From the NCBI RefSeq assembly GCF_964026725.1, contig NZ_OZ034691.1:186001-250000 (forward strand): 64,000 nt of DNA. Reading direction: 5' to 3'. The position numbers were made by a program, and so were the translations under genes. The DNA is from Wolbachia endosymbiont (group B) of Germaria angustata. GTDB taxonomy: Bacteria > Pseudomonadota > Alphaproteobacteria > Rickettsiales > Anaplasmataceae. Below are positions 28,498 to 36,541 of the stretch, piece after piece. The notes below the pieces were generated by a model. It was not told where the DNA came from. It searched no databases and saw only the letters and a list, made by a program, of their open reading frames with translations. The first letter of the stretch is position 1. Every line of letters begins with the position of its first letter.

Positions 28498-30459
28498 TAC
28501 TAAATCACCAGCATGTATATTTTTTCCTTCTTTAACAGGGATATTTTTTATCACCATTTCTGATTCAGCACATATTATATTTTCCATTTTCATTGCCTCT
28601 ACAACAAATAGAGGTTGTCCTACCTCTACATGATCTCCAGCATTTACATGTAATTTAACCAATAAACCAGATATTGGAGATTTCACAGTGTCTACTGAAA
28701 TCCCTTCTGTTTTGTTGTTTAGCATTAATTTGCTTAGTTTAGCTACATGAGGTTTCAATACACAACATTCAGCTTTCATACCTGCGTGCCTTACGAAATA
28801 TTTGCTGTCTTGTCTTTCTATTTTAAGTGCTATGTTGGTATCGTCATTAATTGTGATATATAGTAATCTGTAACTTGATTTCCACCTACCTAACACGGAG
28901 TATTTATTGTGGTTATATACTGTTGTTAATGTGTTATCTTGATACTTTGCATTTACGGAGTACTCATTATCGTCTATTTTCACTATGAATGCTTCATCTA
29001 TTGACTTACTGTAATACCTTTCCTCATTTTCTAAGTGAACATACAGTGCAGTAAAAATAAATATTTTAATATATTCCTCTGTGATAAAATCACCTTGAAA
29101 TCTACTGGGATAATGGTTGGGAATAAATCTTGTGTGGAGTTTTGCTGCAATAAAATTTGGATTATGGAAGATGGATTCTAGAAATTCTATGTTGTTTATT
29201 ACTTCCCCTATATAGCACTCAGACAAAGCTTTTTGCATTCTGCTGATTGCCTCTATTCTATCTTTTCCATAGGTTATCACCTTTGCAATCATTGAATCGT
29301 AGAACATGCTGATTTCTGAACCGCTAGCTACTCCATCATCTATTCTTACATGACCATTTTCATCTGGTTTGTCGTAATATTTGATTCTTCCGCTGGAAGG
29401 AAAAAATCTCTTTGATGGATCTTCAGCGCAAATTCTGCTTTCTATTGCAGAGCCAATAAGTTTAATATCATTCTGACCAAATCTTAATTTTTCTCCGCAA
29501 GAAATTCTGATCATCTCTTCCACTATATCTATTCCAGTGACAAATTCTGTTACTGGATGCTCAACTTGTAATCTCGTATTTACCTCAAGAAAATAGAAGT
29601 TTTGGTTCTTATCTACAACAAACTCGACAGTACCTGCTGAAAAATAATCAACTTGCTTTGCCAAAGAAACACATTGAGCATACATTTTTTGTCTTACTTC
29701 TTCACTAATAAATGGGCTTGGTGTTTCTTCTATTATTTTCTGGTTATTCCTCTGTACCGAGCACTCTCTCTCCCCAAGACACACTATATTGCCGTATTTA
29801 TCTACAATAATTTGTATTTCGATGTGTCTTGGTAGTTCTATATATTTTTCTATGAAAATACTACCATCTTTAAAACTTTTCTCTGCTTCATTTGTTGCTG
29901 ATGTAAATGCTAGTTCAATTTCTTTTTTGGAATATACAATTCGCATTCCTTTGCCACCACCGCCTGATGCAGCTTTGAGCATCACAGGAAAACCAATCTC
30001 TTCAGCAACGATGGCTGCGTGGGCAGCATCTTCGATCTTACCCATATATCCTGGCACTACATTTACTCCAGCTTTTCTTGCCTCTTCTTTTGCTGTTATT
30101 TTATTGGCTGTAACTTCTATTGTTTCTGCACTTGGACCAATGAAATCTATGTTATGTTTTTCCAGAGCACGGGGAAAATCTGGATTTTCTGCTAAAAACC
30201 CATAGCCAGGATGAACCGCCTCGGCACCTGTTTCAACTGCTACTTCGCATATTTTTTCGATATTTAAGTAACTAAGATAAGCAGGCGAAGGGCCAATGTG
30301 CCTTGACTCATCTGCTTGCTTTACATGCACAGAATTTGCATCTGCATCTGAGTACACAGACACACAAGATATGCCCATCTTGTGCGCAGTTTTGATTATC
30401 CTGCAGGTAATCTCCCCTCTGTTCGCTACTAAAATCTTACTATACTTCTTTCTTATCAT
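28480..30459 (-). CDS. pccA: Propionyl/acetyl-CoA carboxylase alpha subunit (biotin carboxylase + biotin carrier)
   Basis: 659 aa. N-terminal biotin carboxylase: [31 protein letters not shown], the ATP-grasp glycine loop [14 protein letters not shown] (near 165), [16 protein letters not shown] and [16 protein letters not shown]. The C-terminus is a biotinyl domain with VEAMKMENI, whose lysine (near 624) carries biotin. The ~130 residues between match the PCC alpha linker (BT) region in position. Most likely propionyl-CoA carboxylase, feeding propionyl-CoA from degradation of amino acids and lipids into methylmalonyl-CoA. The beta subunit is not in this window. Confidence 0.93.
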   Translation of the reverse strand: MIRKKYSKILVANRGEITCRIIKTAHKMGISCVSVYSDADANSVHVKQADESRHIGPSPAYLSYLNIEKICEVAVETGAEAVHPGYGFLAENPDFPRALEKHNIDFIGPSAETIEVTANKITAKEEARKAGVNVVPGYMGKIEDAAHAAIVAEEIGFPVMLKAASGGGGKGMRIVYSKKEIELAFTSATNEAEKSFKDGSIFIEKYIELPRHIEIQIIVDKYGNIVCLGERECSVQRNNQKIIEETPSPFISEEVRQKMYAQCVSLAKQVDYFSAGTVEFVVDKNQNFYFLEVNTRLQVEHPVTEFVTGIDIVEEMIRISCGEKLRFGQNDIKLIGSAIESRICAEDPSKRFFPSSGRIKYYDKPDENGHVRIDDGVASGSEISMFYDSMIAKVITYGKDRIEAISRMQKALSECYIGEVINNIEFLESIFHNPNFIAAKLHTRFIPNHYPSRFQGDFITEEYIKIFIFTALYVHLENEERYYSKSIDEAFIVKIDDNEYSVNAKYQDNTLTTVYNHNKYSVLGRWKSSYRLLYITINDDTNIALKIERQDSKYFVRHAGMKAECCVLKPHVAKLSKLMLNNKTEGISVDTVKSPISGLLVKLHVNAGDHVEVGQPLFVVEAMKMENIICAESEMVIKNIPVKEGKNIHAGDLVLDLVS

Positions 30460-30520
30460 CTTATCAGTATACTTTCTTAAGTTAAGAAAGTAAATTTCTG
30501 TATTACTACCTGCAAATACT

Positions 30521-31198
30521 TCACACTGGGGCTAAACCACTATCTAAAAGTTGCATAACATCAGGATCTGTCACTATAGTACTTTCGTTATAGAGGCCAT
30601 ATACTTCATTACATGCCTTAAATAACAGATATGAAGATCCTCCAGAAGCTATTGTTGCTATTGAAGCCAATGCAAGAGATTGAGAAGCCGAAAATAGAAG
30701 ATACAAAGATACACACATAGTGATAGCACACACTATAGCTCCTACTATATATAAGCATATATGAAACTTCTTATTACATATAAAGCCACATTTTATATCT
30801 GCAATTTGCTTAACTTCCTTCCGCTCTGCAGGGTCCAAGAAGTAAAGGGGTGATACTGCCTTCTTCCCGTCATCCTTAATATAGCTTTTATTGAGGAGTG
30901 CTTCCTTAATATATTTCTTATTATTCTTAAGTTCCTTTTCTAATCTTTTTACTTCTTCCCAATCTTTAGCTTCTTTTGCTTTCTTGACTTTGCTCTCAGT
31001 ATCTTCTTCTAAATACTTTATGATCTCCTGTAACGTAGATAATAGAAACCCTTTACTTGCTGCTATATGAAATGGGTTTCCATTTTCATCAATTCTATGC
31101 TTAGCTACACAAGCAACTCTTTTCTTGCAAGCTTCAATAAATTTATTTTCATCCTCTTTTGTTACAACTCCTCTTGCAATTTCAAATAAATTATCCAT
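30521..31198 (-). CDS. Hypothetical protein with one ankyrin-like motif and a C-terminal membrane hairpin
   Basis: 225 aa. N-terminal NGNPFHIAASKGFLLSTLQEIIKYL (about 38-62) fits a single ankyrin helix-turn-helix. It is followed by a charged Lys/Glu coil (KKAKEAKDWEEVKRLEKELKNNKKY). Two hydrophobic helices (about 145-168 and 172-191) then lead to FKACNEVYGLYN and an acidic tail. The KACNEV after the hairpin resembles KPCNEL at the same place in the 269-aa protein (39157-39966), so both may belong to one family. Start preceded by GAGG (GAGGTGTATATATG). Candidate secreted or host-membrane protein; function unknown. Confidence 0.75.
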   Translation of the reverse strand: MDNLFEIARGVVTKEDENKFIEACKKRVACVAKHRIDENGNPFHIAASKGFLLSTLQEIIKYLEEDTESKVKKAKEAKDWEEVKRLEKELKNNKKYIKEALLNKSYIKDDGKKAVSPLYFLDPAERKEVKQIADIKCGFICNKKFHICLYIVGAIVCAITMCVSLYLLFSASQSLALASIATIASGGSSYLLFKACNEVYGLYNESTIVTDPDVMQLLDSGLAPV

Positions 31199-31349
31199 AT
31201 ATACACCTCACTGCATTCACTAATATTAAATTATACAATACAGTTTGTTAAAAATAAATGTAAATTGATCTTTCAAATTTACTATAGTTCCACGTTGTTG
31301 CAAGTGCAAATTTTAGTTATCATCGGTTACGTTATCACAATAGACAAAT

Positions 31350-32702
31350 ATGCCAGGTATAGTCACTAGATTCGCTCCATCACCAACAGGATTTTTACAT
31401 ATTGGAGGAGCTCGCACAGCTTTATTTAATTGGCTCTATGCGCAGCGTCATGGTGGCCAGTTTTTACTAAGGATTGAGGATACCGATAGAAAACGTTCAA
31501 CACAAGAAGCAATTGATGCAATAATGGATGGGCTAAAATGGCTTGGAATAAACTATGATGGAGAAATAATATACCAATCGAGAAGAATAGCTAGACATAT
31601 TGAAGTTGCAAATCTTTTAGTTGAAAAGGGTAGGGCGTATCACTGTTACTGCCCTGAAGATGAAGTTGCAGAAAAGAAGGCAAGAGCAAGAGAAGAAGGA
31701 AAAATATATAAGCATAAGTGTACTCATTCGACATCAAGCGCAAACCCTGTTGTCCGTTTCAAAGTGCCAGACTCAGAAGATATTGTTGTTGACGATAAAA
31801 TATACGGCCAAGTTACAATAAGTAGCGATCAGCTTGATGACATAGTAATCTTGCGCTCTGAGAATACTCCAACATATATTTTTGCTGTAGTGGTTGATGA
31901 CCATGATGCCGGAATAACCGATATTATACGTGGCTCTGATCATCTCACTAATACCTTCAAGCAATTACTAATATACCAAGCTCTTGATTTTGATGTTCCA
32001 CGCTTTGCACATGTACCGCTAATTCATGGAGAAGACGGGAATAAGCTATCTAAAAGGCATGGGGCTACAAGTGTTTACGATTATGAAAAGATGGGAATAT
32101 TGCCACAGGCAATGCGTAATTACTTGCTAAGACTTGGCTGGAGTCATGGCAACGATGAGATTATTAGCGATGAGCAAGCAATAGAGTGGTTTAATTTGGA
32201 AAATATCGGTCGTTCACCTGCACGACTTGATTTTAAAAAACTGGAACATTTAAATAATCATTATATTAGTAACATGAGCAATGAAGATATCCTTACTCTT
32301 ATTTTTGAAGAAAATACTCTAACTGACAAAAAAAAGGGCTATTTACTTCAGGGACTGACAGAGCTGAAAAAAAGAGCAAACTATCTGACCGAATTATTGG
32401 ATTTAGCAAAATTTTATATTCAAGTTGATTTTAGTGAAGAAGCTGAGAGAATTGTCAAGTCTAACATCAATATAATTAAGTTACTTGCATCATTTCTTTC
32501 GAGTGTAGGTAGTGAAGATTGGAATAAGAATTTTTTATCTTCTCAGATTAAGGAATTTTCAAAATTACATAATATAAAAATGAGCGATATATACCACTCA
32601 TTACGCGCCCCAATAACTGGAATAATGGATGCGCCTGGAATCATCGATATCATGGTAATTCTTGGTAAAGATGAGTGTATAAAAAGATTGCAAGCAATTT
32701 AA
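31350..32702 (+). CDS. gltX: Glutamyl-tRNA synthetase
   Basis: 450 aa class Ib synthetase. TRFAPSPTGFLHIGGARTALFNWL contains HIGH as H17-I-G-G; KMSKS appears as KLSKRHG (around 232-238). It charges tRNA-Glu, and in bacteria without GlnRS also tRNA-Gln for the amidotransferase route. Rickettsiales usually carry two gltX copies; only one is seen here, so its tRNA preference cannot be set. The anticodon-binding C-terminal half is present. A leader-RNA promoter starts 12 bp after its stop codon. Confidence 0.96.
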   Translation: MPGIVTRFAPSPTGFLHIGGARTALFNWLYAQRHGGQFLLRIEDTDRKRSTQEAIDAIMDGLKWLGINYDGEIIYQSRRIARHIEVANLLVEKGRAYHCYCPEDEVAEKKARAREEGKIYKHKCTHSTSSANPVVRFKVPDSEDIVVDDKIYGQVTISSDQLDDIVILRSENTPTYIFAVVVDDHDAGITDIIRGSDHLTNTFKQLLIYQALDFDVPRFAHVPLIHGEDGNKLSKRHGATSVYDYEKMGILPQAMRNYLLRLGWSHGNDEIISDEQAIEWFNLENIGRSPARLDFKKLEHLNNHYISNMSNEDILTLIFEENTLTDKKKGYLLQGLTELKKRANYLTELLDLAKFYIQVDFSEEAERIVKSNINIIKLLASFLSSVGSEDWNKNFLSSQIKEFSKLHNIKMSDIYHSLRAPITGIMDAPGIIDIMVILGKDECIKRLQAI

Positions 32703-32714
32703 ATAAAAAATTAC

Positions 32715-32995
32715 TTGACAGACTCTGGTGGCTTCATTATAGTGGAGAATGAAGATTTTTTAGGATCCAAAATCTATCTTCACCTGCAGGTTTTTTCACC
32801 AAATAATCAAATTTCAGCAAAAAATATATAAGTTTATTTTTGCTAGCTCTTTATTCATATAGGAGGGTTTATGTCTAGAATTCCTGATACTTGACTTTTA
32901 TTTTTAAGTTAAAAAAACAATTGGCGCCTATGGTTTTCACATTAAATCATTTTAAATTGTTAAAGTTAATACGGGCTTTTTTTGCCTTTTTTTAT
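32715..32995 (+). ncRNA. Candidate structured leader/small RNA with micro-ORF, copy 3
   Basis: Promoter TTGACA (32715-32720), 17-bp spacer, TATAGT (32738-32743). The leader folds around GGATCC (TTTTTAGGATCCAAAA, flanked by TGAAGAT/ATCTTCA) and around ACCTGCAGGT. Then come AGGAGG (32861-32866) and the micro-ORF, a GGCGCC-centred segment, and a terminator-like GGGCTTTTTTTGCC followed by seven T (about 32967-32990). The same order of elements appears on the minus strand at 12548-12748 and 58770-58960. I know of no described RNA with this content. Confidence 0.55.
32871..32894 (+). CDS. Micro-ORF MSRIPDT, copy 3
   Basis: ATG TCT AGA ATT CCT GAT ACT TGA, four bases after AGGAGG. The Ser and Pro codons differ from the other two copies at the third base, while the peptide is the same. 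Confidence 0.55.
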   Translation: MSRIPDT

Positions 32996-33103
32996 TGGTA
33001 TTTTTTTCATATTTTATTATATCATTATACTGTGGTACCATATAGACTTCAGTTTCATGATAAGGGGAGCAGGCTCCGTCTCAGCTATGGAACTAAAAAA
33101 TGA
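32930..33103 (+). CDS. Short hydrophobic ORF downstream of the micro-ORF
   Basis: 57 codons from the ATG within GGCGCCTATG, a position also present in the other two leader copies where the ORFs are only 7-11 codons (MVFIKK..., MIFIKKV). An aromatic hydrophobic stretch (AFFAFFYWYFFHILLYHY) could span a membrane; the end is basic (KGSRLRLSYGTKK). No ribosome-binding site, and the U-rich terminator hairpin lies inside the ORF, so translation is doubtful. Confidence 0.2.
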   Translation: MVFTLNHFKLLKLIRAFFAFFYWYFFHILLYHYTVVPYRLQFHDKGSRLRLSYGTKK

Positions 33104-33150
33104 CTATGCATAAGATCTAATGGTGTGTCTAATCTATAGATAATTTTTTG
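33073..33150 (+). repeat. Direct repeat flanking the hsp20 island, copy A
   Basis: GCTCCGTCTCAGCTATGG followed by ...ATGCATAAGATCTAAT..., roughly 80% identical by eye to 34292-34369 just before pdxJ. The two copies enclose the inverted-repeat element and hsp20. Confidence 0.7.
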
Positions 33151-33172
33151 TATTGCTAAGTTAATATTTTAC

Positions 33173-33505
33173 ATATCTGTTCAGCAAAGTGGCAAAAAAG
33201 ACAAGTAAATGAGTATCATGAAAGTAGCTTACACGTAGCTGTAGGAATATTCATTTTTTAAGGTAAATTACACAGCAAATATTGTCATTCAAGTAGCTAT
33301 TCCAGCTTCTATAATGTCATGCCAGTGCTCGACACTGGCATCCAGCAAAATTTATCACAAACAAGACAACATTTTCAATTAAAAAACCAGTGTCTGGATG
33401 CTAAGATGACACCTTCATAAGGAAGCCAGCATCAGCTACTTTCATGACACTCATTTAGTTGTCTTTTCTCGTTTACCTTATTTTGCCACTCTGCTGAACA
33501 GATAT
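33173..33505. mobile_element. Miniature inverted-repeat element (MITE-like), apparently complete
   Basis: About 333 bp with long imperfect terminal inverted repeats. The left end is ATATCTGTTCAGCAAAGTGG..., the right end in reverse is ATATCTGTTCAGCAGAGTGG.... Similarity continues into AAGACAA.TAAATGAGT.TCATGAAAGTAGCT, about 60-75 bp per end; the left arm lacks ~17 bp. The centre has the palindromic GTGCTCGACACTGGCATCCAG type of short repeat. No ORF inside. Broken relatives lie at 41-100, 58118-58213 and 59000-59165. Confidence 0.65.
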
Positions 33506-33508
33506 TAA

Positions 33509-33541
33509 AATAGCAAGCCTCAAGGTCAGAAGCCTGCTATT
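33509..33541 (-). terminator. Rho-independent terminator of hsp20
   Basis: On the minus strand AATAGCAGGC pairs with GCTTGCTATT (one G-U pair) and is followed by TTTTAAT. It lies 10 bp after the hsp20 stop codon and directly beside the end of the inverted-repeat element. Confidence 0.65.
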
Positions 33542-33550
33542 ACTTACTGG

Positions 33551-34006
33551 TTACTTTACATCAATTTTCTTGATGTGTTTCTCTGATTTAGGTATGGTTA
33601 CATGCAATACTCCATCTAAAAAGTTGGCAGATACCTTATCTTGCTCTACATTTGTTGGAAGTTGAATAGATCTATAGAAAGAACCATAGTACCTTTCTTT
33701 ATGGTAAAACTGCTTATCTTTTGATTCATTATTACATGTTTTTTCACCCTTCACTATTAAGTTATCGCCAGATATACTAATGTCTATGCTTTCTTTAGGA
33801 ATACCTGGTAACTCTAATGATAGGCAATAGCTTTCCTTTGTTTCATAAAAATCACAAACTGGTAGTAGACTACTGCCTCTTTTGGAAAGCTCTGGGTTCC
33901 ATCCTGTAAAAAAGCTATCAAATATGTCATCAACGGCTCTTTGTAGCCCTCTTACACTAAAATTATCACGATTATTGTTTTTATTTAAATGAACTATATT
34001 ACTCAT
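33551..34006 (-). CDS. hsp20: Small heat shock protein Hsp20 (alpha-crystallin family)
   Basis: 151 aa ATP-independent holdase chaperone. The N-terminus has GLQRAVDDIFDSFFTGW. The alpha-crystallin domain follows (LPVCDFYETKESYCLSLELPGIPKESIDISISGDNLIVKGEK), then YGSFYRSIQLPTNVEQDKVSANFLDGVLHVTIPKSE with the GVLxVxxPK signature, and a short IKKIDVK tail. An excellent AAAGGAGG ribosome-binding site precedes the ATG. Its promoter has TTGAAA rather than TTGACA, which could suit the heat-shock sigma factor, although the -10 is not RpoH-like. It sits alone inside a repeat-bounded island. Confidence 0.96.
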   Translation of the reverse strand: MSNIVHLNKNNNRDNFSVRGLQRAVDDIFDSFFTGWNPELSKRGSSLLPVCDFYETKESYCLSLELPGIPKESIDISISGDNLIVKGEKTCNNESKDKQFYHKERYYGSFYRSIQLPTNVEQDKVSANFLDGVLHVTIPKSEKHIKKIDVK

Positions 34007-34035
34007 GTTGTACCTCCTTTTACTAATACATGCAT

Positions 34036-34064
34036 TACATAATCACTCCACTTATTAATTTCAA
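34036..34064 (-). promoter_or_regulatory. Promoter of hsp20
   Basis: Minus strand TTGAAA (34059-34064), 17 bp, TATGTA (34036-34041), followed by AAAGGAGGT shortly before the ATG. The palindrome at 34071-34088 lies just upstream and could bind a regulator. Confidence 0.5.
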
Positions 34065-34291
34065 TCCTAAATCTAAAATTTTTTAGATGCGAAAAATTTT
34101 CCCCGTTTACTATAACTTGATTATGAGAAAAAATCTTGTTTGGATTACCACGAGTAGTTCTATAAACTAGATTAACTGTAAAAAAGGGCAAGTGTATGCA
34201 AATTTATTACTTCTCTTTCCACTTCCACAATCAAACAATTTTGAATGTTTCTTATTTGACTTGCCAACAATGAGAATTGGTATAACTGCTA

Positions 34292-34369
34292 GCTCCGTCT
34301 TTCAGCTATGGCATTAAACAATGACATGCATAAGATCTAATAATATGTATAATTTATAAATAATTTTTG
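34292..34369 (+). repeat. Direct repeat flanking the hsp20 island, copy B
   Basis: Matches 33073-33150 with one small insertion and several substitutions. It forms the leader of pdxJ, ending 9 bp before the GTG start, so copy A may be a stranded former pdxJ leader. Confidence 0.7.
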
Positions 34370-34378
34370 AGGTAAATT

Positions 34379-35086
34379 GTGAAATTGGGCGTTAATATTG
34401 ATCACGTTGCAACCCTTCGCAACGCACGTGGAGCTTCTTATCCAGATCCATTAAAAGCAGCAAAAATAGCTATTGATGCTGGAGCAGATTTTATCACCGT
34501 ACACTTACGAGAAGACAGAAGGCATATCAGAGATGAGGATGTATTCAATCTAAAACAAAACATTAGCACTGAGTTGAACCTTGAAATTGCAGCTACGGAA
34601 GAAATGCTCAAAATAGCAAAAGAAGTAAAACCCTACTCGATTTGTATAGTACCAGAAAAAAGAGAAGAATTAACAACCGAAGGTGGCTTGGATATCGTGA
34701 ATATGCACAGTAAACTTTCTGGTATAATAGAGGAAATGCACAGCTTTGACATAAAAGTCTCACTGTTTATCGATCCAAATATTAATCAACTAAAATATCT
34801 TGAGAAGCTAGAAAGAAAGCCTGACATAATAGAAATTCACACGGGGAATTACTGTGATAATCCATCAGAAGAAAAATTAAAACTTATTACTAACTCTGCA
34901 GAATACATTAATAAGCTAGGAATAGAATGCCACGCAGGACATGGCATAAATTATAAACATGCTAAAAGAATAAAAGAGATACCTCATATCTCAGCTCTTA
35001 ATGTAGGCCATTCTTTAATCAGCGAGGCTATATTTCATGGCTTACACAATGTAACTAAAAAGATGAAAATGACTATATCTAAATAG
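34379..35086 (+). CDS. pdxJ: Pyridoxine 5'-phosphate synthase PdxJ
   Basis: 235 aa TIM barrel that joins 1-deoxyxylulose 5-phosphate with 3-amino-2-oxopropyl phosphate in vitamin B6 synthesis. The GTG start ([17 protein letters not shown]) is preceded by GAGGT. Catalytic motifs: [59 protein letters not shown] and CHAGHGINY. Complete. It suggests at least part of the DXP-dependent B6 pathway is kept. Convergent with the HU-like gene, overlapping by 8 bp. Confidence 0.96.
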   Translation: MKLGVNIDHVATLRNARGASYPDPLKAAKIAIDAGADFITVHLREDRRHIRDEDVFNLKQNISTELNLEIAATEEMLKIAKEVKPYSICIVPEKREELTTEGGLDIVNMHSKLSGIIEEMHSFDIKVSLFIDPNINQLKYLEKLERKPDIIEIHTGNYCDNPSEEKLKLITNSAEYINKLGIECHAGHGINYKHAKRIKEIPHISALNVGHSLISEAIFHGLHNVTKKMKMTISK

Positions 35087-35390
35087 CTGATGCTTTCTCT
35101 TTGTTATTTAAAACACTTGAAAGAGCTTGACTTGCTTTAAACTTTACCCTTTTCTTTTCAGGAACAGTCATAATCTCACCATTTTGAGGATTGCGGCATT
35201 GTCTTTCCTTACTTATAGCAGTAGAGAATGTCCCTATTCCATGCAAACGTATTTCACCCTGACAAATTAGATCATTCTTAATTGTTTCCATAAAAATATC
35301 ATGAATCTTACCTAAACTAGCTTTTGTTATATCTATACCTTGACTAGAGCACTCTTTACTCAGTTGGTTTACTATATCTTCTTTACTCAT
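35079..35390 (-). CDS. HU/IHF-family DNA-binding protein
   Basis: 103 aa, slightly longer than HU (~90). The N-terminal helices ([40 protein letters not shown]) and the beta arm region ([50 protein letters not shown]) match the family, with RNPQNGE forming the DNA-inserting tip. The usual tip proline is kept. It bends or compacts DNA in the nucleoid. The promoter has a palindrome in its spacer, which would allow autoregulation. Confidence 0.93.
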   Translation of the reverse strand: MSKEDIVNQLSKECSSQGIDITKASLGKIHDIFMETIKNDLICQGEIRLHGIGTFSTAISKERQCRNPQNGEIMTVPEKKRVKFKASQALSSVLNNKEKASAI

Positions 35391-35415
35391 AAATTACCTT
35401 AATATTGAAAAATTA

Positions 35416-35444
35416 CATAAACAGCATATTATGCTAATAGTCAA
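35416..35444 (-). promoter_or_regulatory. Promoter of the HU-like gene with a spacer palindrome
   Basis: Minus strand TTGACT (35439-35444), 17 bp, TTTATG (35416-35421). The spacer contains the inverted repeat AGCATAATATGCT (35423-35435), well placed to act as an operator. Confidence 0.5.
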
Positions 35445-35529
35445 CTAAATTCGTCATAAAAAGAGAAAATGTCATAAACCCTTGTAAGAACTTGTATAAC
35501 ATTTACAAAAAAATACCATTATAAAACAA

Positions 35530-35967
35530 TTATCTCTTAGAAAACTGACATTTTTTTCGAGCTTTATGTTGACCATATTTCTTACGCTCAACAACACGTG
35601 AATCTCTAGTTAGGAATCCACCTTTACGTAATATAGAGTGTAGATCTTGACTTATACTACTTAAAGCTCTGCTTATTCCATGAGCTAAGGCACCTGCTTG
35701 GCCAGATAGTCCTCCACCTTTTACAGTTGCAAACACATCATACCTATCTAACATAGAAGTTACTATGAATGGCGCTTTAATCATTTGACACACTGATTCT
35801 CTTTTAAAATAAGAAATTAAATCATCTTTTTTATTAACACTAAATTTTCCACTTCCTGGCTTTATCCATACTCTTGCTACAGATTCTTTCCTTCGACCTG
35901 TGGCATATGAACGACCAAGTGAGTCAATTATTGCCTTTTTTGGCTGATCATTATTATTTATTTTCAC
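35530..35967 (-). CDS. rpsI: 30S ribosomal protein S9
   Basis: 145 aa. The body [29 protein letters not shown], the [19 protein letters not shown] block and the C-terminal [25 protein letters not shown], which reaches the P-site tRNA anticodon, are canonical S9 (terminal SKR). Follows rplM by 11 bp in the conserved rplM-rpsI pair. Confidence 0.98.
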   Translation of the reverse strand: MKINNNDQPKKAIIDSLGRSYATGRRKESVARVWIKPGSGKFSVNKKDDLISYFKRESVCQMIKAPFIVTSMLDRYDVFATVKGGGLSGQAGALAHGISRALSSISQDLHSILRKGGFLTRDSRVVERKKYGQHKARKKCQFSKR

Positions 35968-35978
35968 TTTTTACTCCA

Positions 35979-36437
35979 TTATTTCTTATTTTTACGATTT
36001 AAAGAGGCAAAATCTATTTTTTCAGGTTGCTGTCCTTGATGCTTATGTCCTGAACCAGAATAAACATACAAATTTTCAAATCGTCTACGTGCCATAGGAC
36101 CATCATCAAGCATTCTTTTTACTGCCATTTTTATTACACGCTCAGGGAATTTGCCATTTAAAATATTATCTGGAGTAGTTTTCTTTAAACCACCAGAATA
36201 ACCTGTATGCCTATAGTAGATTTTATCCTTAAATTTCTTTCCGGTAAAATGTACCTTTTCTGCATTAACAATGATTACATTATCACCACAGTCCATATGA
36301 GGTGTATATTCAGGTTTATGTTTTCCACGCAATAGCATTGCTACAAATGCTGCAAGCCTTCCTACTACTAATCCTTCTGCATCTATAACAAGCCATTTTT
36401 TATCAATTTGTTTCTTTTTTAAGAAAAAAGTCTTCAT
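35979..36437 (-). CDS. rplM: 50S ribosomal protein L13
   Basis: 152 aa. [56 protein letters not shown] and the [12 protein letters not shown] and [31 protein letters not shown] motifs identify L13, an early 50S assembly protein. First gene of the two-gene ribosomal operon, with its promoter in the gap shared with the divergent TolC-like gene. Confidence 0.98.
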   Translation of the reverse strand: MKTFFLKKKQIDKKWLVIDAEGLVVGRLAAFVAMLLRGKHKPEYTPHMDCGDNVIIVNAEKVHFTGKKFKDKIYYRHTGYSGGLKKTTPDNILNGKFPERVIKMAVKRMLDDGPMARRRFENLYVYSGSGHKHQGQQPEKIDFASLNRKNKK

Positions 36438-36462
36438 ATATCAATACATAACAGTAGATTAT

Positions 36463-36490
36463 GATATACTAAGTTGCTTGATAGTGTCAA
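36463..36490 (-). promoter_or_regulatory. Promoter of rplM-rpsI
   Basis: Minus strand TTGACA (36485-36490), 16 bp, TATATC (36463-36468), 26 bp before the rplM ATG. Confidence 0.6.
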
Positions 36491-36541
36491 CAATATTAGT
36501 TATTGATTATTAAAGTAATTTATGCTAATAACTTAAACAAC

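Larger units (their letters stand above)
32703..33550. other. 848-bp gap: leader RNA, short ORF, direct repeat copy, miniature inverted-repeat element
   Basis: From left to right it holds the leader-RNA unit with micro-ORF MSRIPDT (32715-32995), a 57-codon ORF from ATG 32930 with a hydrophobic aromatic stretch, a repeat copy at 33073-33150 that recurs before pdxJ, and an inverted-repeat element at 33173-33505, then the hsp20 terminator. No other gene is supported. Confidence 0.65.
34007..34378. other. Intergenic region between hsp20 and pdxJ
   Basis: It contains the hsp20 promoter, an 18-bp palindrome ATCTAAAATTTTTTAGAT (34071-34088) just upstream of the -35, and the second copy of the direct repeat (34292-34369). 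A 62-codon minus-strand ORF overlaps here but is not convincing. pdxJ has a TATAAT at 34348-34353 within the repeat, with no good -35. Confidence 0.5.

Noticed and set aside
30480..30520. Short gap between pccA and the 225-aa gene as a terminator
   Set aside because: Only a CTTAAGTTAAGAAAG-type weak repeat is seen, without a stable stem and U run.
34003..34191. 62-codon minus-strand ORF between hsp20 and pdxJ
   Set aside because: It overlaps the hsp20 promoter, has no ribosome-binding site or recognisable features, and its end runs through the hsp20 start region.
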